NCBI GenBank assembly: GCA_026770615.1
Contig: MU631326.1
Coordinates: 397,914 to 415,320, forward strand
DNA from: Pavlovales sp. CCMP2436
Taxonomy: Eukaryota > Haptophyta > Pavlovophyceae > Pavlovales
Length of the DNA stretch: 17,407 nt
Direction: 5' to 3'
Shown: positions 14,822 to 17,407 of the stretch, piece by piece
Layout of the letters: each line of letters begins with the position of its first letter
Position numbering within the stretch: position 1 is the stretch's first letter
Position numbers and translations under genes: made by a program
The notes under the pieces: generated by a model
The model's database searches: none
What the model saw: only the letters and a program-made list of their open reading frames with translations
What the model was told of the DNA's origin: nothing

Positions 14822-16735
14822 TCACTCCTCCTCGCCTTCATCTGAGTCGCTATCGTCCGCGAACATCGCGGGGGGGCACGGTGTCGAATTGGAGCGGGGT
14901 TGAGCCCTTGGCGACATATCGATGACAACGCACTCAACACCGAGCTCTGCGTAGTACTCCAATTTCTCTTTACTCGGCGGAGAAGTCACCACGACTTCGA
15001 CAACCTTGACCAGCTTCAGGTTTCCGACTCCGACTCTACCGTCTCCACCGATAGTAGTATTAAAAACGCCCAGATCGGCTATATACCGCCCGTCCCCAAC
15101 GGGGTACTCCTCTATAGCTCCTTGTCCTGCTGCTCGTGCAAGCCCGAACTGCCGAGCCTTCTCCGTGCGGTGTTCCACACCCTCACCCATGTACCGCGTC
15201 TCCTTGGAACACGAAACGATAGAGATCTGCTCGCGACACCGAACTCGACTGACGGCCACGTATAGCATCCGAACATCCCATATCATGTTCATGTCGAGGT
15301 AGAGCTTGCTGCCTTCGAAAGTTATGCCCTGGTAGCTGTGGATGGTCGATGTCGGTGAAAAAGTAATCCCGACCCCTATGTGGGCGGTGAGATCCACACC
15401 GCAGAAAATTGGTTCTATCCTGTCCGCTCGGAAGCGAGTGCCATTGACCAGCACGGTCCCGCGAATCGTTTTTGTGCACTTCCACTCGACCGCGCCACAC
15501 GAAGCCCCACCAAAGTCGCTCGCAGCCAGCTCACGGGCATATGCGAGAGCCACTGAGCTGTACGCTGTAAGAGGCTCCAAGTCGACCTCTCCCCCACCCC
15601 CTTCACCGTCACCTCCATCGACCCCTATATCGATCCCGCCCTCGCCCCCCCCGCCTTTGCGCTTGGTGTGCCTCTTCACGTAGAGTTCGCGCTTGCCTGG
15701 GCTGGCAAAGTTTACATCTTCCAGAGTCTTTGCCGTCATGCAAGTGCACTTCTCGATTGCCGACTGCCCACAGTGTGGGCAGACGCGTGTCGCCGCCAAT
15801 ATAACGTCTCCGTCTGTCATATCTTCACAAACCTTGTAGAGCGAGCTGTGCTGCTCCTCGGGTATCGCTTCGCAGATGAACTTTCGTGCATCTTTGACCG
15901 CGTCGACTGGAACCTGCCCCCCGCCGTATCCACCAGCGAAGAAGAGGCCTCCAGCGGTGTTTGTGATTATGTATCGTAGTCCCTCCTGGATCGACATGAG
16001 CAGCAGGTCGCTGGTGCGCTTCACGCCCCCGACGTGGTACAGACGTAGCCCCTCGAGATTCATGCTCGCGCTGTCGACTGGCTGGCACTGCATCGGGACG
16101 CTTGTGACCTCGCAATAATCGCCGAGGAAGAGGAGCCTCGCGCCCCATTCCCGAGAAAAGCTCTCTATTTTTAATCGTTGTTGTTGCGTAAGCATGGTGG
16201 CTTCGTCGACGATGATGTTGGCTGGAGGGCGTCTGTTTAGATCACGCGTCCGCTCTTCGGTGAATACTCGCCCTCCAAGCAGTCGAGCGTGGCACATGGT
16301 CAGTGTGAAGCCCTTTTTCTGGGCGTCTAGGCGAAGCAGGTGGGTGGGCGAGCAGAACACGGTATCTGTAATGGACCCGTCTAGAACGGCAGTGGCGATC
16401 AATGTGGTTTTACCCGAGCCGGCCGAACCGGTGATGATGCAGGGCCGTCCTGAGGAGGCTGTAAGCGGGCCTAGAAGCTCGTAGTTCCGGGGAAAGTACT
16501 TGCCACTTTTGTTTTCGTAGTCGGGCATGTGAAATACCAGGTTGACGCGGTCGACCCGAAGATTACTTAAGCTCGGGGTGGCTGCAACATCTGGCATAGA
16601 CCCGGTGTCCTTGACGATGAAATGTGGAAGCATCAGTCGGTTGTAATCGAGCTCTCTGTCAATGAGGCAGTAGACACCATCTGTCACCAGCTCGAGACAT
16701 GCCGGAAGAACGAAGGCCTGGCACACCGGCAGTTA
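14822..16735 (-). CDS. SF1 (Pif1/RecD-like) helicase, N-terminus cut off
   Basis: The open frame runs from about 16735 to the TGA at 14822-14824, with all main SF1 motifs. Numbering from the GTG at 16726: motif I GSAGSGKTT at 100-108, motif II IIVDEAT at 171-177, motif III LLFLGDYCEV at 198-207, motif V TIHSYQGITFEG at 461-472, and motif VI LYVAVSRVR at 488-496. Between III and V lie a possible zinc site (C316, C319, C327, C329) and a glycine/acidic linker at about 358-381. The C-terminal 130 residues are unrecognised and end in an acidic tail. The enzyme would unwind DNA for viral replication. The first ATG is only at 16633, yet protein-like sequence extends past it to a TAA right at the join with AT-rich DNA, so the original N-terminus, perhaps with a primase or other domain, is missing. 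Confidence 0.85.
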
Positions 16736-16740
16736 TTATA
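16727..16740. other. Join between PLV-like and giant-virus-like DNA
   Basis: On the left is GC-rich helicase coding sequence, read leftwards. On the right is strongly AT-rich sequence, read rightwards, that codes for part of a D5-type protein. Both proteins are cut in mid-domain at this point. The exact breakpoint cannot be fixed to the base; no target-site duplication or transposon end is visible. Confidence 0.6.
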
Positions 16741-17325
16741 TAAAAAAAATCATATTTGGTTATGTGACCCTGAAAAAATTGAGAAATACGTACTTAATTA
16801 TATTTTAACTTCCGAGATTTTCCTACCACCATCTACAAAGGATGGTAAACCTGTTAAATATTCTGGATGGACTACTAAGGCAAAGAATATTTTAGCGGCG
16901 TTGTATGTTAAAATATCGACTGCTGATGATTCAAATAATAACATTTATATCAAATTACACACAACTACTAAAGGAAAAAATTGTTTAAAGATGGCGTATT
17001 AGATTTTAAACAAAATAAATTCTTTACTTGGGATAAAGTTGATTTCGATTATTATAGCTGTGTTATGATAAACAGAAACTATAAAGAATATTTCGACAAT
17101 CCTAATCACGATGTCATTAAGCAAATTAAAGAAAGAATTTACGATAATTTATACGGTGAAGATTGTCGGACCGCATGAAATGCGTTATCGCGTGCTTTTG
17201 CGGGACATTGTGAAGATAAGAATTTTATCGAGTACTGCGGTAATCGTAACTGTGGAAAGGGTATTCAATTCGATAATCTTAAATCTGCTTTTGGTGGTTA
17301 CGTTGGGTTACTTCTTATATTGACT
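16731..17325 (+). pseudogene. Fragment of a giant-virus D5-like primase-helicase
   Basis: The AT-rich codons and the protein resemble D5-type enzymes of nucleocytoplasmic large DNA viruses, which couple a primase to an SF3 helicase at the replication fork. Visible in order are WLCDPEKIEKYVLNYIL, YSGWTTKAKNI, FKDGVLDF, an IKQIKERIYDNLYGED segment, AGHCEDKNF, and the P-loop CGNRNCGKGIQF (17236-17271) followed by FGGYVGLL. It begins and ends in mid-protein: the N-terminal primase part is absent, and the helicase stops soon after Walker A, with composition returning to GC-rich near 17325. There is a frameshift near 16980-16985 (the frame ending at the TAG after KMAY passes to the FKDGVLDF frame) and an in-frame TGA at 17176-17178. 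It is therefore a truncated, dead copy. The family assignment is by eye from the motif order. Confidence 0.75.
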
Positions 17326-17407
17326 GATAGGGATTCAAGCTGGCGTCTGACTGTTCTGAATGTTTTGCTGGTCTGAGCGCTGCGTCGCCCATTGCCTGCT
17401 GCGTGCC
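17326..17407. other. Right end of window, GC-rich
   Basis: Composition changes back from AT-rich to mixed/GC-rich. The D5 frame runs on to a TGA at 17374-17376 but without family resemblance. Nothing else can be called in these 82 nt. Confidence 0.4.

Noticed and set aside
14900..15265. Open frames of 98-121 codons on the + strand opposite the helicase
   Set aside because: They are antisense shadows of the helicase gene, whose motifs fix the true strand and frame.
16735..16760. Match of ATCATATTTGG at the D5 fragment to the TCATATTTGAG words of the palindrome, as a right-hand terminal repeat
   Set aside because: Only about eight bases agree and they are AT-rich coding sequence of the D5 fragment; the rest of the palindrome arm is absent.

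Overview
The window looks like a piece of a eukaryotic genome, most likely a GC-rich protist or alga, carrying an endogenous virus. Evidence for a eukaryotic host: GT-AG introns with long pyrimidine tracts, simple-sequence runs, minisatellites and an F-box-type gene at the left end. Evidence for a virus: a compact block from about 3.7 to 16.7 kb with a probable double-jelly-roll major capsid protein, a penton-like minor capsid protein, an A32-type packaging ATPase, two fibre-like proteins, a class 3 lipase and an SF1 helicase. This set fits the polinton-like virus (PLV)/virophage-related group (Preplasmiviricota). No species can be named from sequence alone, and no B-family polymerase, integrase or adenain-like protease is visible.

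Layout. 1-680: last exons of a host gene on the + strand. 681-1013: AT-rich intergenic stretch. 1014-2460: a decayed F-box-like host gene on the - strand. 2494-3324: 11-bp repeats, three 135-bp tandem repeats, then a 352-bp imperfect palindrome. 3331-3702: short tandem repeats. 3703-6231 (-): capsid protein, a small glycine/alanine-rich protein and the penton. 6232-6339: divergent promoter region. 6340-14151 (+): basic/proline-rich protein, ATPase, two unknown proteins, two tandem fibre-like genes and the lipase. 14152-14821: non-coding, with repeats. 14822-16735 (-): helicase, cut off at its N-terminus. 16731-about 17325 (+): an AT-rich, broken fragment of a giant-virus-type D5 primase-helicase. 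17326-17407: GC-rich sequence again.

How the genes fit together (inference from family knowledge): capsid, penton and small protein would form the shell. The ATPase would package DNA, the fibres would attach to the host cell, the lipase would breach a membrane during entry, and the helicase would replicate the genome. A shared AAATAAAAAT box sits 31-39 nt upstream of three viral start codons and suggests a common promoter type.

The main conclusion is that this is a viral fossil or decaying provirus. The penton is frameshifted. Fibre 1 is broken by an exact 22-bp tandem duplication. Fibre 2 has two in-frame stops and three indels. The ATPase has Trp in place of the invariant P-loop glycine. 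The helicase is truncated exactly where the D5 fragment begins. Capsid protein, lipase and the 6340 gene remain open. The join between PLV-like and giant-virus-like DNA is the most unusual structure in the window.
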